Positions 39,194 to 48,788 of a stretch of DNA of 64,000 nucleotides are shown here, piece after piece. Every line of letters starts with the position of its first letter. Within the stretch, counting starts at the first letter, position 1. The position numbers and the translations under genes are program-made. The notes under the pieces were generated by a model. The model searched no databases. It saw only the letters and a list, made by a program, of their open reading frames with translations, and had not been told where the DNA came from. The stretch comes from Sphingomonas sp. TZW2008 (lineage in GTDB: Bacteria; Pseudomonadota; Alphaproteobacteria; Sphingomonadales; Sphingomonadaceae). Where the stretch lies: contig NZ_BDJB01000006.1 in assembly GCF_002117915.1 (NCBI RefSeq), positions 1 to 64,000 of the forward strand, read 5' to 3'.

Positions 39194-42100
39194 GCCGGCA
39201 CCTTCTCGTCAGGAGCGGCAGTTTGCCGATCGCTTTCCGGGACCGGCAGCTCTCGGCTGCCGAAACGGGCATAGAGCGTCGGCAGCACGAACAATGTGAG
39301 CAGCGTCGCGGATATGAGGCCGCCAATAACCACGGTTGCGAGCGGTTTTTGCACCTCGGCGCCCGCTCCATGTCCCAGCGCCATCGGTACGAAACCGAGT
39401 GAAGCCACAAGCGCAGTCATCGCGACAGGCCTGAGCCGGGCCAGCGCGCCTCGATGCGCCGCAGCCGCGCGATCCATGCCATCGCGCATCAGGTCATGGA
39501 TGGACGTCACCATGACCAACCCGTTGAGAACTGCGATGCCGGATAGCGCAATGAAGCCGACGGCCGCGGAAATGGAGAAGGGCATCCCGCGCAGCACAAG
39601 CGCGAGCACCCCTCCCACCAGCGCCAGAGGGACGCCGGTGAACACAATCAGCGCATCCCGAACGGAGCCGAGCGCCCCGTAGAGCAGCAGCATGATGACC
39701 ACGAAACAGATCGGCACCACGATAGCGAGCCGGTCCCGAGCGGACGCAAGGTTCTCGAACTGGCCTCCCCATTCGAGGTACGTCCCTGCCGGCAGCTTTA
39801 CCTGAGCGTCGATTGCCGCCCGGGCATCGGCAACGACGCCCGCCACGTCGCGGTCACGGACGTTCGCCTGCACCACCACGCGCCGCTTTCCGTTCTCCCG
39901 GCTGATCTGGTTGGGACCATCGACGACAGCGATATCGGCGACGGTCGACAGCGGTACGAAGCCACCACCGGCAGTCGGTACCGGCACCTGAGCGACCGCC
40001 GTGAGGTCCGAGCGCGAGCTTTCGGCCATTCGGATCATGACGGGAAAGCGGCGATCCCCCTCAAAGATCATGCCAGCCTGCCGACCACCGATCGCTGCGG
40101 CAACCGTGTCCTGCACGTCGCCGGCGGTTACGCCGACGCGCGACATGGCGGTGCGGTTCGGCCGGATATCGAGCATCGGCAGGCCCTCGGTCTGTTCGAC
40201 CCGCACGTCTGCGGCACCCCGGGTCCGGCGAAGGATACCGGCGATCCGGTCCGCGGTCGCATTCATCTCGCCAAAATCGTCGCCGAACACCTTGATGGCG
40301 ATGTCGCCGCGCACGCCCGCGATCAGCTCGTTGAACCGCATCTGGATCGGCTGGGTGATCTCGTAGGCGTTGCCGGGGAGGGTGGAGAGACGCTTCTCCA
40401 GACGCTCCACAAGCTCTTCCTTGGAGAGACCTGGATCGGGCCACTGCGCCTTCGGCTTCAGGATAACGAAGGTGTCCGTGGCGTTCGCTGGCATCGGGTC
40501 CGATGCGATCTCGGAGGTGCCCGTGCGCGAGAAGGCGAAGCGGACCTCCGGCACCTTGGCCAACGCCTTCTCGACCTGGAACTGCATCGCCTGGCTTTGG
40601 TCGACCGACGTGCCCGGGATCCGCACGGCCTGGACGAGGATATTGCCCTCGTCGAGCTGCGGCAGGAACTCCTGCCCCAAGGTGGTGAAGGCGACACCGG
40701 CGAGCGCCAAAGCGCCGACCGCAATGCCGATGGTGAGCGTCGGGCGACGCATCGCCCCATCGAGCCCCGGCTCGTAGCGCTGTCGAAGGAACGTCACGGC
40801 CCGGCTTTCCTTCTCCTCCACCCGCTTGCTGAGCCAAATGGCGATCGCCGCGGGCACAAAGGTCAGCGACAGGATGAAGGCGAACACGAGTGCGATGATG
40901 ACGGTGAGCGCCATTGGCTCGAACATCTTGCCCTCGACACCGGTGAAGGTCAGCAAGGGCGCATAGACCAGGATGATGATCGCCTGCCCGTAAACGGACG
41001 GACGGATCATCTCGCGGGCGGACGCGGCGACCAGCCCGAGCCGCTGTTCCATCGTCAGTTCGCCGTCCCGGCCATGCTGGGCTTCGGCAAGGCGCCGCAA
41101 TGCGTTCTCGACGATGATGACGGCACCGTCCACGATCAGGCCGAAGTCGAGCGCGCCGAGGCTCATCAGATTGGCCGAAACGCCCGCCTCCAACATGCCG
41201 ATGCTGGTGAGCAGCATCGTGATCGGGATGACGAGAGCCGCGATCAGCGCCGCCCGGAAGTTGCCGAGCAAGGCGAACAGGACGACGATGACCAACAGCG
41301 CGCCTTCGGCGAGATTGCGGGCGACCGTCGATATGGTGGAGTTCACCAGCTCGGTGCGGTTCATCACCGGTTTCACGACAACGTCGACCGGCAGCGAGCG
41401 GCCGATCTGGGTCAGCCGTTCGGCGACCCCGGTCGAGACGGTACGGCTGTTCTCGCCGATCCGCATGACGGCGGTCCCGACGACCACCTCATGGCCGTTT
41501 TCGGACGCGGAGCCCATGCGCAGAGCCTGGCCGGTCCGAACTGTTGCGATCTGGTTGAGCAGGATCGGCACACCCTCGCGGGTGGCGACGACGGTTCGGG
41601 CAAGCTCGTCGGCGTTGCGCACGCGCCCGTCGGAGCGGACAGAGAGCCCTTCGCCGTTACGGTTGACGACACCGGCGCCGGCGCTGGTGTTGTTGCGCTC
41701 CAGCGCCGTGGTGAGATCCTGCAGCGTCAGCCGCATTGCGGCCATGCGCTGCACGTCGGGGACGACGAGATATTCCTTGGTGTACCCGCCAAGGGAGTCG
41801 ACCCCCGCCAGTCCCTCCGTGCTCTTGAGCTGCGGCGTGACGATCCAGTCCTGGACAGTGCGCAGGTAGGTGGCCTTGTCGGCCTCGCTGACGAGGTGAT
41901 CGCCTTCCGGCGTGATGTAGCTGCCGTCGCGTTGCAGACCGGGCTCACCGTTGCGGTGATGGACCTGATCCAGTTCACGGTACTCGACCGTCCACATGAA
42001 GATGTCGCCGAGCCCGGTCGCGATCGGCCCCATTTCAGGGTTTACGCCCTCGGGAAGGTCTTCCTCCGCAGTCCGCAGCCGCTCCGCCACCTGCTGACGG

Positions 42101-42417
42101 GCGAAGTAGATATCGGTCTTCTCGGTGAAGACGGCCGTGACCTGGGCGAAGCCGTTGCGGCTGAGTGAACGGGTATATTCGAGGCCAGGGATGCCGGCGA
42201 GCGCGGTTTCGACCGTGAACGCGACCTGTTTCTCGATCTGGTCGGGGGAAAGGGCAGGGGCGACGACGTTGATCTGCACCTGGTTATTGGTGATGTCGGG
42301 AACGGCGTCGATCGGGAGTTGGCGCAGCGCGCCTATCCCGAGCAGCGCAGCGGCGACGGTGAGAAGCAGGACTAGCCAACGCTTCTCGACGGAGAGGGTG
42401 ACGATGCGACCGATCAT
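39190..42417 (-). CDS. czcA: CzcA heavy-metal RND efflux pump
   Basis: A 1075-aa inner-membrane RND pump of the heavy-metal (HME) type. It has twelve helices in two halves, two large periplasmic loops and the HME signature in helix 4 (GALDFGLIVDGAVIIVEN, with the essential Asp/Glu). The N terminus LSVEKRWLVLLLTVAAALLG is typical. It exports divalent cations such as Co, Zn or Cd across the envelope with CzcB and CzcC. Start and the czcB stop are three bases apart. Confidence 0.95.
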   Translation of the reverse strand: MIGRIVTLSVEKRWLVLLLTVAAALLGIGALRQLPIDAVPDITNNQVQINVVAPALSPDQIEKQVAFTVETALAGIPGLEYTRSLSRNGFAQVTAVFTEKTDIYFARQQVAERLRTAEEDLPEGVNPEMGPIATGLGDIFMWTVEYRELDQVHHRNGEPGLQRDGSYITPEGDHLVSEADKATYLRTVQDWIVTPQLKSTEGLAGVDSLGGYTKEYLVVPDVQRMAAMRLTLQDLTTALERNNTSAGAGVVNRNGEGLSVRSDGRVRNADELARTVVATREGVPILLNQIATVRTGQALRMGSASENGHEVVVGTAVMRIGENSRTVSTGVAERLTQIGRSLPVDVVVKPVMNRTELVNSTISTVARNLAEGALLVIVVLFALLGNFRAALIAALVIPITMLLTSIGMLEAGVSANLMSLGALDFGLIVDGAVIIVENALRRLAEAQHGRDGELTMEQRLGLVAASAREMIRPSVYGQAIIILVYAPLLTFTGVEGKMFEPMALTVIIALVFAFILSLTFVPAAIAIWLSKRVEEKESRAVTFLRQRYEPGLDGAMRRPTLTIGIAVGALALAGVAFTTLGQEFLPQLDEGNILVQAVRIPGTSVDQSQAMQFQVEKALAKVPEVRFAFSRTGTSEIASDPMPANATDTFVILKPKAQWPDPGLSKEELVERLEKRLSTLPGNAYEITQPIQMRFNELIAGVRGDIAIKVFGDDFGEMNATADRIAGILRRTRGAADVRVEQTEGLPMLDIRPNRTAMSRVGVTAGDVQDTVAAAIGGRQAGMIFEGDRRFPVMIRMAESSRSDLTAVAQVPVPTAGGGFVPLSTVADIAVVDGPNQISRENGKRRVVVQANVRDRDVAGVVADARAAIDAQVKLPAGTYLEWGGQFENLASARDRLAIVVPICFVVIMLLLYGALGSVRDALIVFTGVPLALVGGVLALVLRGMPFSISAAVGFIALSGIAVLNGLVMVTSIHDLMRDGMDRAAAAHRGALARLRPVAMTALVASLGFVPMALGHGAGAEVQKPLATVVIGGLISATLLTLFVLPTLYARFGSRELPVPESDRQTAAPDEKVPA

Positions 42418-42420
42418 GGT

Positions 42421-43593
42421 TCAGTCCTCGTCCCCGCCTTCGCCCTTGCCGAGTTCGGCTTTGAGCGTGAAGCTGTTGGTGGAGGCGATCCGCTCCGAAC
42501 CGGTCAGCCCGGACGTCACGACGACCTGGCCGCCGTTGGTGCGCCCCAATGTCACCGGCGTTGCCCGAAAGCCGGTCGGGGTCCGCACGAAGACGAACGA
42601 CTTGTCCTCGATCATCTGGACCGCAGCCGACGGCACGGCGACGGTACGGTCGCCGGTTGCCGGAACCAGGATGGAAACATTGACCGTCTCGCCAACGCGC
42701 CAAGTGCTGCCGCCATTGTCGAGGGTGACGATCACCGGCACCAAGCGCGTCGTCTCGTCCAGAATGGGCGAGACGAACGTGACGCGCCCTTCCTGACGGC
42801 GCCCCGCCGCTGTTACCTCGACGCGGGCACCGGGCTTCACCCGGCCCGCATCGCTGGGCACCAGCGAGGTCGCAACCGTGATCTTGGAAAGGTTGGCGAC
42901 CCGGAAAAGCTCGGCGTCGGCTGCAACGGTCTGCCCGAGCGTAGCCGAGCGCGCGATGACCTGACCGGCGATTGGTGAGCGCACTGCGATGCGGTTGAGC
43001 GCACCGCCCCCGCTGCCGGTCGCGGACAATTGCTGCTGCGCTAGGCGAAGCGCGATGCTGGCTTCGGTCGCGGCGGTCCGCGCCGCGACAAGATCCTGTT
43101 CCGGCGAGACGCGCTCGGCGAACAGGCGCTGCTCACGACGAAGGTTCGTTTGCGCGAGGGCGGCACGCGCGCGAGCGGCCTCCACCTCTGCCTTGAGGGA
43201 GGCTGCTTCGCGGCTCTCGATAACGGCGAGCGGATCGCCGCGACCGACAGGCTGGCCGAGATTGCGGGTCAGCGAGACGAGCCGCCCGCCCACCGATGCC
43301 GATACCACCTGCACGCCTTGCGGATCGCCTTCGATCGTTGCCGAAAGCTCGATCGCACCAGCCTCCCCGCCGACCGTTGGCCGCGTGACCTCGATCCCGG
43401 CGTCCGCGATCTGCTGCGCGGAGAGGATGACGGCATCCTTTGGACCTTCTTTGGCCTCGCTGGCCTCGGCACCTTCGGCCTTCTCGGCTCCGACCTTCTC
43501 GCCGGCTTCACCGCCGCTGCCGGTCCCGCCGCATCCCGCAAGGATGAGGGCCAGCGTCACGGGCGCCAGCGCCCGCTTGATGTTCTTCGTCAT
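42421..43593 (-). CDS. czcB: CzcB periplasmic adaptor (membrane fusion) lipoprotein
   Basis: A 390-aa adaptor with a lipobox (LALILAGCGG) and an acidic linker. The barrel-sandwich and helical hairpin are visible (GGRLVSLTRNLGQPVGRGDPLAVIES, EVEAARARAALAQTNLRREQRLF, AVRSPIAGQVIARSATLGQTV). It bridges CzcA and CzcC. Its start overlaps the czcC stop by four bases. Confidence 0.93.
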   Translation of the reverse strand: MTKNIKRALAPVTLALILAGCGGTGSGGEAGEKVGAEKAEGAEASEAKEGPKDAVILSAQQIADAGIEVTRPTVGGEAGAIELSATIEGDPQGVQVVSASVGGRLVSLTRNLGQPVGRGDPLAVIESREAASLKAEVEAARARAALAQTNLRREQRLFAERVSPEQDLVAARTAATEASIALRLAQQQLSATGSGGGALNRIAVRSPIAGQVIARSATLGQTVAADAELFRVANLSKITVATSLVPSDAGRVKPGARVEVTAAGRRQEGRVTFVSPILDETTRLVPVIVTLDNGGSTWRVGETVNVSILVPATGDRTVAVPSAAVQMIEDKSFVFVRTPTGFRATPVTLGRTNGGQVVVTSGLTGSERIASTNSFTLKAELGKGEGGDED

Positions 43594-44855
43594 TGATTGT
43601 TTTCCTCAGGAGAGGGCGCGGCGGCAACGAGCCGTTCCAGGCGTGCCTTTGCGTCATGATAGGTGGCGAGCGCGTCGATCGCGGCGGTGCGCGTCTCGGA
43701 CAGGGTCCGCTCGGCATCGAGCAAGTCGAGCTGGCCGAACTTGCCCTCGCGGTAGCCGATCCGGGCGATGCGCGCAGCCTCGGCAGCCGACGCCAGCACC
43801 GGACCGCTCGCATTGCGTGCGGACGTGGCGGCGTTCGCCACCTCCGCCTGGGCGTTCGCGATGTCCTGCGCCGCGTCCAGCTCGGCGGCACGCCGCAGGG
43901 CCTGCGCCTGGTCGCTCTGGGCGCGCGCCTGGGCGATGGCGGCTTTGCCGTTGTTGAAGACGGGAAATGGGATGGAGACCCCGAACACCGCGGCGACGTC
44001 GTTGGTAGCCTCGAGCCGTCGTGCGCTGGCGCTCAACGTCACATCGGGAATGCGCTGCGATCGGGCGAGCCGGACCTGTGCCTCGGCCGTCGTCGCGTCG
44101 GCACGGGCGGCCGCCAGTGCCAGCGTACCACCGGGTTCGATCGGCCGTGCCGGTCCAAAGCCCTCAACACGATCATACCATGCGAGGTCGAGCGGCCCGG
44201 TCACGGGCTGGCCGATCCGACGCGCGAGATTGTCCCGCGCCACCTCGGCAAGCCGCTGGGCACGTTCCACCGCCGTCTCTGCGTTGATACGCAGCACATC
44301 GGCACGCTGCTGTTCGAGCGGTGACGCACGCCCCGCCTGCACGCGGACACCGGCTGCGCGGAGCGCCTCCCGGGCGATACCGGCCTGTTCGCGAGCTGTG
44401 ACGAGGCGGCGTTCGGCCGATGCTGCCTGAATGTAGAGCTGGGTGACGGCGAGCCGGAGGTCGGCCTCGGCCAGCGCCGTTCCGATCCGCGCCCGATTGC
44501 CGATCGCCTCTGCGACCGCGATCCGGGCCGACCTCTTGCCGCCCAACTCGATCGGGAGCGCCAAGCCTGCAGTCGTCTCCGCACTGCGGAGGCCACGATA
44601 TTGGCCGCTGCCGGCGATGTTCTCGGTTTCGGCAACGATCGACGGGTTGGGGCGATAGCCGGCGACGGTCCGGCCCGCCTCGGCCGCCCTGACCCCTGCT
44701 GTGGCGGCTTCGAGACTGGGCGCGGTTGCGCCGGCGAGCGCCAGCGCCCGCTCCAGCGTGAGCGGGGGACTGGTCGATGCCGGCTCAGATGATTGCGCGT
44801 GCGCGATCGACGCGCACGACGCCACGGCCAATAAGGCCGCAATGAAACGGGACAT
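43590..44855 (-). CDS. czcC: CzcC outer-membrane (TolC-family) efflux protein
   Basis: A 421-aa protein with a signal peptide (FIAALLAVASCASIAHAQ) and two repeated OEP helical regions (TLERALALAGATAPSLEAATAGVRAAEAG, QAQALRRAAELDAAQDIANAQAEVANAA). It forms the outer-membrane channel of the CzcCBA pump and is the first pump gene of the operon. Confidence 0.92.
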   Translation of the reverse strand: MSRFIAALLAVASCASIAHAQSSEPASTSPPLTLERALALAGATAPSLEAATAGVRAAEAGRTVAGYRPNPSIVAETENIAGSGQYRGLRSAETTAGLALPIELGGKRSARIAVAEAIGNRARIGTALAEADLRLAVTQLYIQAASAERRLVTAREQAGIAREALRAAGVRVQAGRASPLEQQRADVLRINAETAVERAQRLAEVARDNLARRIGQPVTGPLDLAWYDRVEGFGPARPIEPGGTLALAAARADATTAEAQVRLARSQRIPDVTLSASARRLEATNDVAAVFGVSIPFPVFNNGKAAIAQARAQSDQAQALRRAAELDAAQDIANAQAEVANAATSARNASGPVLASAAEAARIARIGYREGKFGQLDLLDAERTLSETRTAAIDALATYHDAKARLERLVAAAPSPEENNQ

Positions 44856-44918
44856 GGTGACGAACTCCTGACGAACCTGGATTGCCGCGCGGGAAGCTCC
44901 CGGCGGATTAGGCGCTTG

Positions 44919-45254
44919 TCAGGCTTGGGGAGGTCGCAGAGCTGGGTCCGATGACATCCGTGCCATCGGGTCGTCGCTCCACGCGGCAGGCGCCATGGGC
45001 AGCCCGCTCACGGAGGCGACACGACCAGCCTCGAACGGAACACCGATATGATGGCCGTGGCAGCTGCCATGATGGTGCGGGTAGGACTTGTCGGCATCGG
45101 CCGGCACCTGGTCCCCGTCGCCATCGCTATGTTCAAGCGAGCTGGCAGCGGCCGTATCGACGCATCTCACGCCTTCGGTCGCATGCGCGACCGATCCCAG
45201 CCCAAGCGACAGCACGAGCATGAGACAGAGGAACAAGGCGGAAAGCCGATGCAT
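44919..45254 (-). CDS. CzcI-like His-rich periplasmic protein
   Basis: A protein of about 111 aa with signal peptide MHRLSALFLCLMLVLSLGLGSVAHA and a His cluster (SYPHHHGSCHGHHIG) in the mature part. Small secreted His-rich proteins of this kind (CzcI) sit just before czcC in many operons and are thought to modulate metal induction. The start at 45254 has an AAGG ribosome site; an in-frame ATG at 45287 would overlap the transporter gene upstream. Confidence 0.7.
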   Translation of the reverse strand: MHRLSALFLCLMLVLSLGLGSVAHATEGVRCVDTAAASSLEHSDGDGDQVPADADKSYPHHHGSCHGHHIGVPFEAGRVASVSGLPMAPAAWSDDPMARMSSDPALRPPQA

Positions 45255-45273
45255 CGGCCTTCGCCTTAGCAGC

Positions 45274-45936
45274 TTAGCGAACGCCATGTAACGGCTGCCT
45301 GTAAGTGGAAGGGGCAGGCGTGGAAGCGTATCGCAGTTCGGCCCGCGCCTGTCGCATGATCTGGAATCCACCCGACAGACCGAGCACGGCCATCAACGCG
45401 GCCACCACTAGATCGGGCCACGCGCTGTTCAGCCCGAAGACGCCGCCTGCGGCCAGCACCACGGCGACATTGCCGATCGCATCGTTGCGCGAGCAGATCC
45501 ACACCGAACGCATGTTCGCGTCCCCGCTGCGGAAGCGATACAGCATCACCGCGACCACGGCATTCGCGATCAGCGCCGCAATCCCCACGACGCCTATGAC
45601 CTCGGCATGGGGCACAGCGCCGTGGAGCGCACCCCACCCCGCCGCGAGCAGAACATAGAGCCCGAGCAGGGCAAGCGTCGCTCCCTTCAGCATCGCTGCG
45701 CGCGCGCGCCAGGCTATCGCCATTCCGGCGACACCAAGGCTGATGGCGTAATTGGCGGCGTCACCGAAGAAGTCGAGCGCGTCGGCCTGGAGCGCTTTCG
45801 ACCCGCCCGTGATCCCTGCGACGATCTCGATTGCGAACATACCGCCATTGATCGCGAGCGCGATCCACAGCGCGCGCCGCCACTTCGGGTCGTTGAGGGT
45901 GCCCGCCTTATCAGACGCGCAGCTCGTGCAGGCCAT
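45274..45936 (-). CDS. DmeF-like CDF transporter under MerR control
   Basis: A 220-aa membrane protein with Cys-rich N terminus (MACTSCASDKAG) and about six helices. LQADALDFFGDAANYAISL and ICSRNDAIGNVAVVL hold the Asp/Asn residues of CDF-type metal sites. It probably exports a divalent metal (Co, Ni, Cd or Pb). The promoter upstream is controlled by the divergent MerR-family gene. Confidence 0.83.
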   Translation of the reverse strand: MACTSCASDKAGTLNDPKWRRALWIALAINGGMFAIEIVAGITGGSKALQADALDFFGDAANYAISLGVAGMAIAWRARAAMLKGATLALLGLYVLLAAGWGALHGAVPHAEVIGVVGIAALIANAVVAVMLYRFRSGDANMRSVWICSRNDAIGNVAVVLAAGGVFGLNSAWPDLVVAALMAVLGLSGGFQIMRQARAELRYASTPAPSTYRQPLHGVR

Positions 45937-45975
45937 TTCGCCACCTCGATAGAATCGATCTGGCAGCCTATATGC

Positions 45976-45996
45976 ACCCTCTAGTCGCTAGAGGGT
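45976..45996. promoter_or_regulatory. MerR-family operator (perfect dyad)
   Basis: ACCCTCTAG-TCG-CTAGAGGGT is a perfect 9+9 dyad between the CDF gene and the MerR-family gene. On the minus strand it lies between TTGACC (45999-45994) and a CATATA-type -10 with 19 bases between, the typical MerR architecture. It places the real regulator start at GTG 46005 rather than inside the dyad. Confidence 0.82.
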
Positions 45997-46004
45997 CAAG
46001 CACT

Positions 46005-46436
46005 GTGTCTGAGAAACTGACGATCGGGAAGCTGGCCTCGGCGACGGGCACAAAGGTCGAGACGATCCGCTATTACGAGCAGATCGGCTTGCTGCCGGCA
46101 CCAGCGCGGTCGGCCGGAAATTACCGGACCTACGAGGGCGAGCATCTGCGGCGCCTGTCCTTCATCCGTCGGGCGCGCGATCTCGGCTTCTCGATCGACC
46201 AGGTCCGGGAGTTGATGGCGCTCGCCGATCGTCGCGAACAATCCTGCATGGCCGTGGACGTGATCGCCAACCAACATCGGGATGCGATCACGCGGAAGAT
46301 CGCCGACCTGACGGCGCTCGCGGGCGAGCTGGACGTGCTGATCGACTCCTGTAGCCGCAACACCGTGGCCGACTGCAGGATCATCGAAGCCTTGGGTCCG
46401 AGCGCGGAGGTCGAGGAGTTCCCGGTGGCTCGCTAG
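46005..46436 (+). CDS. MerR-family metal regulator (CadR/PbrR-like)
   Basis: A 143-aa regulator with MerR winged helix (KLTIGKLASATGTKVETIRYYEQIGLL) and the metal loop DSCSRNTVADCRII, plus Cys in QSCMAVDV near residue 77. Three Cys at these places fit Cd/Pb/Zn-type MerR sensors. GTG at 46005 is chosen because ATG 45972 would put the N terminus across the operator. It controls the divergent CDF gene. Confidence 0.87.
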   Translation: MSEKLTIGKLASATGTKVETIRYYEQIGLLPAPARSAGNYRTYEGEHLRRLSFIRRARDLGFSIDQVRELMALADRREQSCMAVDVIANQHRDAITRKIADLTALAGELDVLIDSCSRNTVADCRIIEALGPSAEVEEFPVAR

Positions 46437-46468
46437 GCGAAGTCGATCGGATCGGTATATCTGAGGTC

Positions 46469-47101
46469 ATGTGCAACCGCGCTCGCATGTCGAATGAGCC
46501 CGAAACCCTATGGGGATCGGCCGCGAAGCTGTTTAGCGAGCGGCCCCGCGACAACCGGTTTGACCCGCGCGAGCTGCGCCCCAAGAGCCGCAACTATGTC
46601 ATCCGCGAACAGGGCGGGGAGCGAGCCTGGGACGTGATGACCTGGGACGTGCTCGGCGGGAAGGCGGCGTGGCCGATGACCAACGTGCGCCAGCTCGGCC
46701 TCCCGCAATGGCGCAGGCTGGCAGAGAAGCCGGAGAACCGCTGTCTGGTGCCGTTGACCGAGTTCTGCGAGTTCACGCCTGACAAGCACGATCTGGGCGA
46801 CGGCAAACCGCCGCTGAAAGGGGAGATGTGGTTCGGCGTGACCGACCAGCCTGTATTCGCCGTCGCGGGCTTCTGGCAGCGTGTCGAGGGCGGGAACGGC
46901 TTTACGATGGTGACGTGTGACCCCAACACGCTCGTCGCGCCGATCCACCCGAAGGCGATGATTACGATCCTCGAACCTGAGGACATCGATACCTGGTTGC
47001 GCGGTAGCTATGACGAGATCGTCGCGCTGCAGAAGCCCTATGACCCCGCCAAGATGACGGTGAGGGGACCAGTCTTCCCGACCCGACGCCCCGAACGCTA
47101 G
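46469..47101 (+). CDS. SRAP/HMCES (YedK-like) DNA-damage protein
   Basis: A 210-aa SOS-response-associated peptidase. The catalytic Cys2 follows the initiator Met (MCNRARM), which in this family crosslinks to abasic sites. Other conserved parts are RCLVPLTEFCEF, FAVAGFWQR and VAPIHPKAMITIL, where the usual His-x-Arg-Met-Pro reads HPKAM. It protects single-stranded DNA, useful for a conjugative plasmid. It converges with the fic gene. Confidence 0.87.
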   Translation: MCNRARMSNEPETLWGSAAKLFSERPRDNRFDPRELRPKSRNYVIREQGGERAWDVMTWDVLGGKAAWPMTNVRQLGLPQWRRLAEKPENRCLVPLTEFCEFTPDKHDLGDGKPPLKGEMWFGVTDQPVFAVAGFWQRVEGGNGFTMVTCDPNTLVAPIHPKAMITILEPEDIDTWLRGSYDEIVALQKPYDPAKMTVRGPVFPTRRPER

Positions 47102-47108
47102 GCGAAGC

Positions 47109-48401
47109 CTAGCGGCTCCGATCCTTCCCGCGATCCGGGGGCGGTGTACCCGGTGAGGAAGGCGGGGCGGACGCCCCTTCGAGCGCGGCCCCGATCTTGA
47201 TCCGGTCGGCGACAAGCTGGCGAGTGGATTCCCCGACCGTGTTGACCATGCGCGCGCTTTCGCCGCGCTCGCGCGCCTTCTGCATGGCGTCGTCGACGAT
47301 CGTCTGGGCGGGCGCGAGACGTGGGTCGGCGTGGTTCTTCTCGGCCGTGTTCTTCAGGAACAGCTCGGCGAGCCGCTCCTGGCCTGGCGAAGCCCCAGGC
47401 GGCAGGATCGGCCGCTCCAGCGAGCGAACGGCGCGCTGGAGCTGCGCTGGCTGCTGCGAATTGATCTGGACGCCGAGAGCCGCGCCGATCTCGCGGACGC
47501 GCTCAAGCGGAGTCTGCTGCGGGGTGATGACCGCATCGACCTGACGCACGCCAAGATAGGTGAGAAGGTGTGACTGGTAGATCGGGCCTTTGGCGTGGCG
47601 GACATAGGCCAGCTCGGTGCGGGCGTTGGCGATGACCGGGGAGGGGGCGCCTTCTCGAATGAGGCTGCGTAGCCGGTCGGCCGCCTGCTGGCGGGCGGCC
47701 GGGAGATAGCGATCCAGTTCCTCGCGGGCCTTGGTCAGCGTCACCCGGTAGCGCTGCCCTTCGGGCGGCGCACGTTGAGGCAGCAAGGCTATCCCGGCGG
47801 GACCGATCCGCGCTTCGGGCGCAAGGTCGCGACGGATCGCCGCCTCGGCGAGCACCGCGGCCATAGGCCGATGATCGCCGGTGAGGAAGCCATGCCGGGA
47901 CGCGTCCATCCACGCGGTCTTGTCGATCGAGGCGATCCTGATGGGATGGCCGGCATCGCGGGCGAGCTGCGCCGCGTGGTGGCGCATCGTCCGCCCGTTT
48001 CCCTCGCGGAAAGGGTGGATGGCATTGATCTCGTTGATGTGGTTGCCGAGCCGGTCGAAAAACTCGTCGCGGGCGAGGCCCTTCAGCGCATCGCCCGCCC
48101 GCGTATCGGCAAACCGCTTATCGAGCTCGCGCGCGATGTAAGGCACGTGCGCGAAACTGGAGCCGCCCTTGGCGATATTGACGGTGCGATCCTGACCCGC
48201 CCAGTCGTAAAGGTCCTGGAAGAGGTGCCGATGTAGGGCGCGATAGCCGTCCGTCGTCGCTGGAAAGGTGAGGCGCGCGGCTTCTGCGCCGCGCGCCAAG
48301 GTCAACCTCCGCTCGGCCTCCATGAGGGTCTTGTCGTCCGTGATCCCAAGCCGGTTCCGGAGCGTGTCGGTCCCCGGATAGGTGTAGGGATCGTCTGCCA
48401 A
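47109..48401 (-). CDS. fic: Fic-domain AMP-transferase toxin (VbhT-like)
   Basis: A 430-aa protein with an N-terminal Fic domain whose motif HPFREGNGRTMR (129-140) has all residues for nucleotidyl transfer. The C-terminal 240 residues are helical and unassigned; in VbhT this region includes a BID secretion domain, which I cannot confirm here. It would AMPylate a target (gyrase or topoisomerase IV in VbhT). The VbhA-like antitoxin gene is immediately upstream. Confidence 0.9.
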   Translation of the reverse strand: MADDPYTYPGTDTLRNRLGITDDKTLMEAERRLTLARGAEAARLTFPATTDGYRALHRHLFQDLYDWAGQDRTVNIAKGGSSFAHVPYIARELDKRFADTRAGDALKGLARDEFFDRLGNHINEINAIHPFREGNGRTMRHHAAQLARDAGHPIRIASIDKTAWMDASRHGFLTGDHRPMAAVLAEAAIRRDLAPEARIGPAGIALLPQRAPPEGQRYRVTLTKAREELDRYLPAARQQAADRLRSLIREGAPSPVIANARTELAYVRHAKGPIYQSHLLTYLGVRQVDAVITPQQTPLERVREIGAALGVQINSQQPAQLQRAVRSLERPILPPGASPGQERLAELFLKNTAEKNHADPRLAPAQTIVDDAMQKARERGESARMVNTVGESTRQLVADRIKIGAALEGASAPPSSPGTPPPDRGKDRSR

Positions 48402-48403
48402 GG

Positions 48404-48661
48404 TCAGGCCGCGATCTGGTGGGTTCCTGGCTTGTAGAGGCCGAGGATGATGGACGGCATGAGCGAAGGGGGAACACCCTCATCGAGCATCATGGCGAAC
48501 ATGGCATCCTCGTCGCCGGTCGGCGTCATGTCCTCGATGACGAGGTTGGCGCGCGCCTCTGCTACGTCCTCGCGCCAGAGCGCGATCTGCTCGGGGGTGC
48601 CACGCTCAAAGTCCATGGAGCGGATGCGCTCGCGCAGCGTGTCGAGATTGATCTGGGCCAT
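48404..48661 (-). CDS. VbhA-like Fic antitoxin with altered inhibitory motif
   Basis: An 85-aa helical protein two bases upstream of fic. The segment ARANLVIEDMTP aligns with the VbhA inhibitory helix, where S-x-x-x-E-G is the rule; here Ser is Asn39 and Gly is Asp44, while the key Glu43 that blocks ATP binding is kept. The rest (MFAMMLDEGVPPSLMPSII) fits the VbhA C-terminal half. The gene order antitoxin-toxin is standard. Confidence 0.75.
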   Translation of the reverse strand: MAQINLDTLRERIRSMDFERGTPEQIALWREDVAEARANLVIEDMTPTGDEDAMFAMMLDEGVPPSLMPSIILGLYKPGTHQIAA

Positions 48662-48788
48662 CGCGTCATCCTTTCGCCGTTAACCCTACGCGCTCCCCCG
48701 CGATTTCTCAACAAATCACGTTGGCGCAGGTCCGTTTCGGCACGGTTGATCCGCGCTCAATCGAGCGCGGATCGCTACGCCACAGGCG

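Noticed and set aside
40597..42168. A 523-codon plus-strand frame inside czcA
   Set aside because: Shadow of the czcA gene on the other strand; composition (His/Arg/Gln-rich, no domain) is typical of antisense frames.
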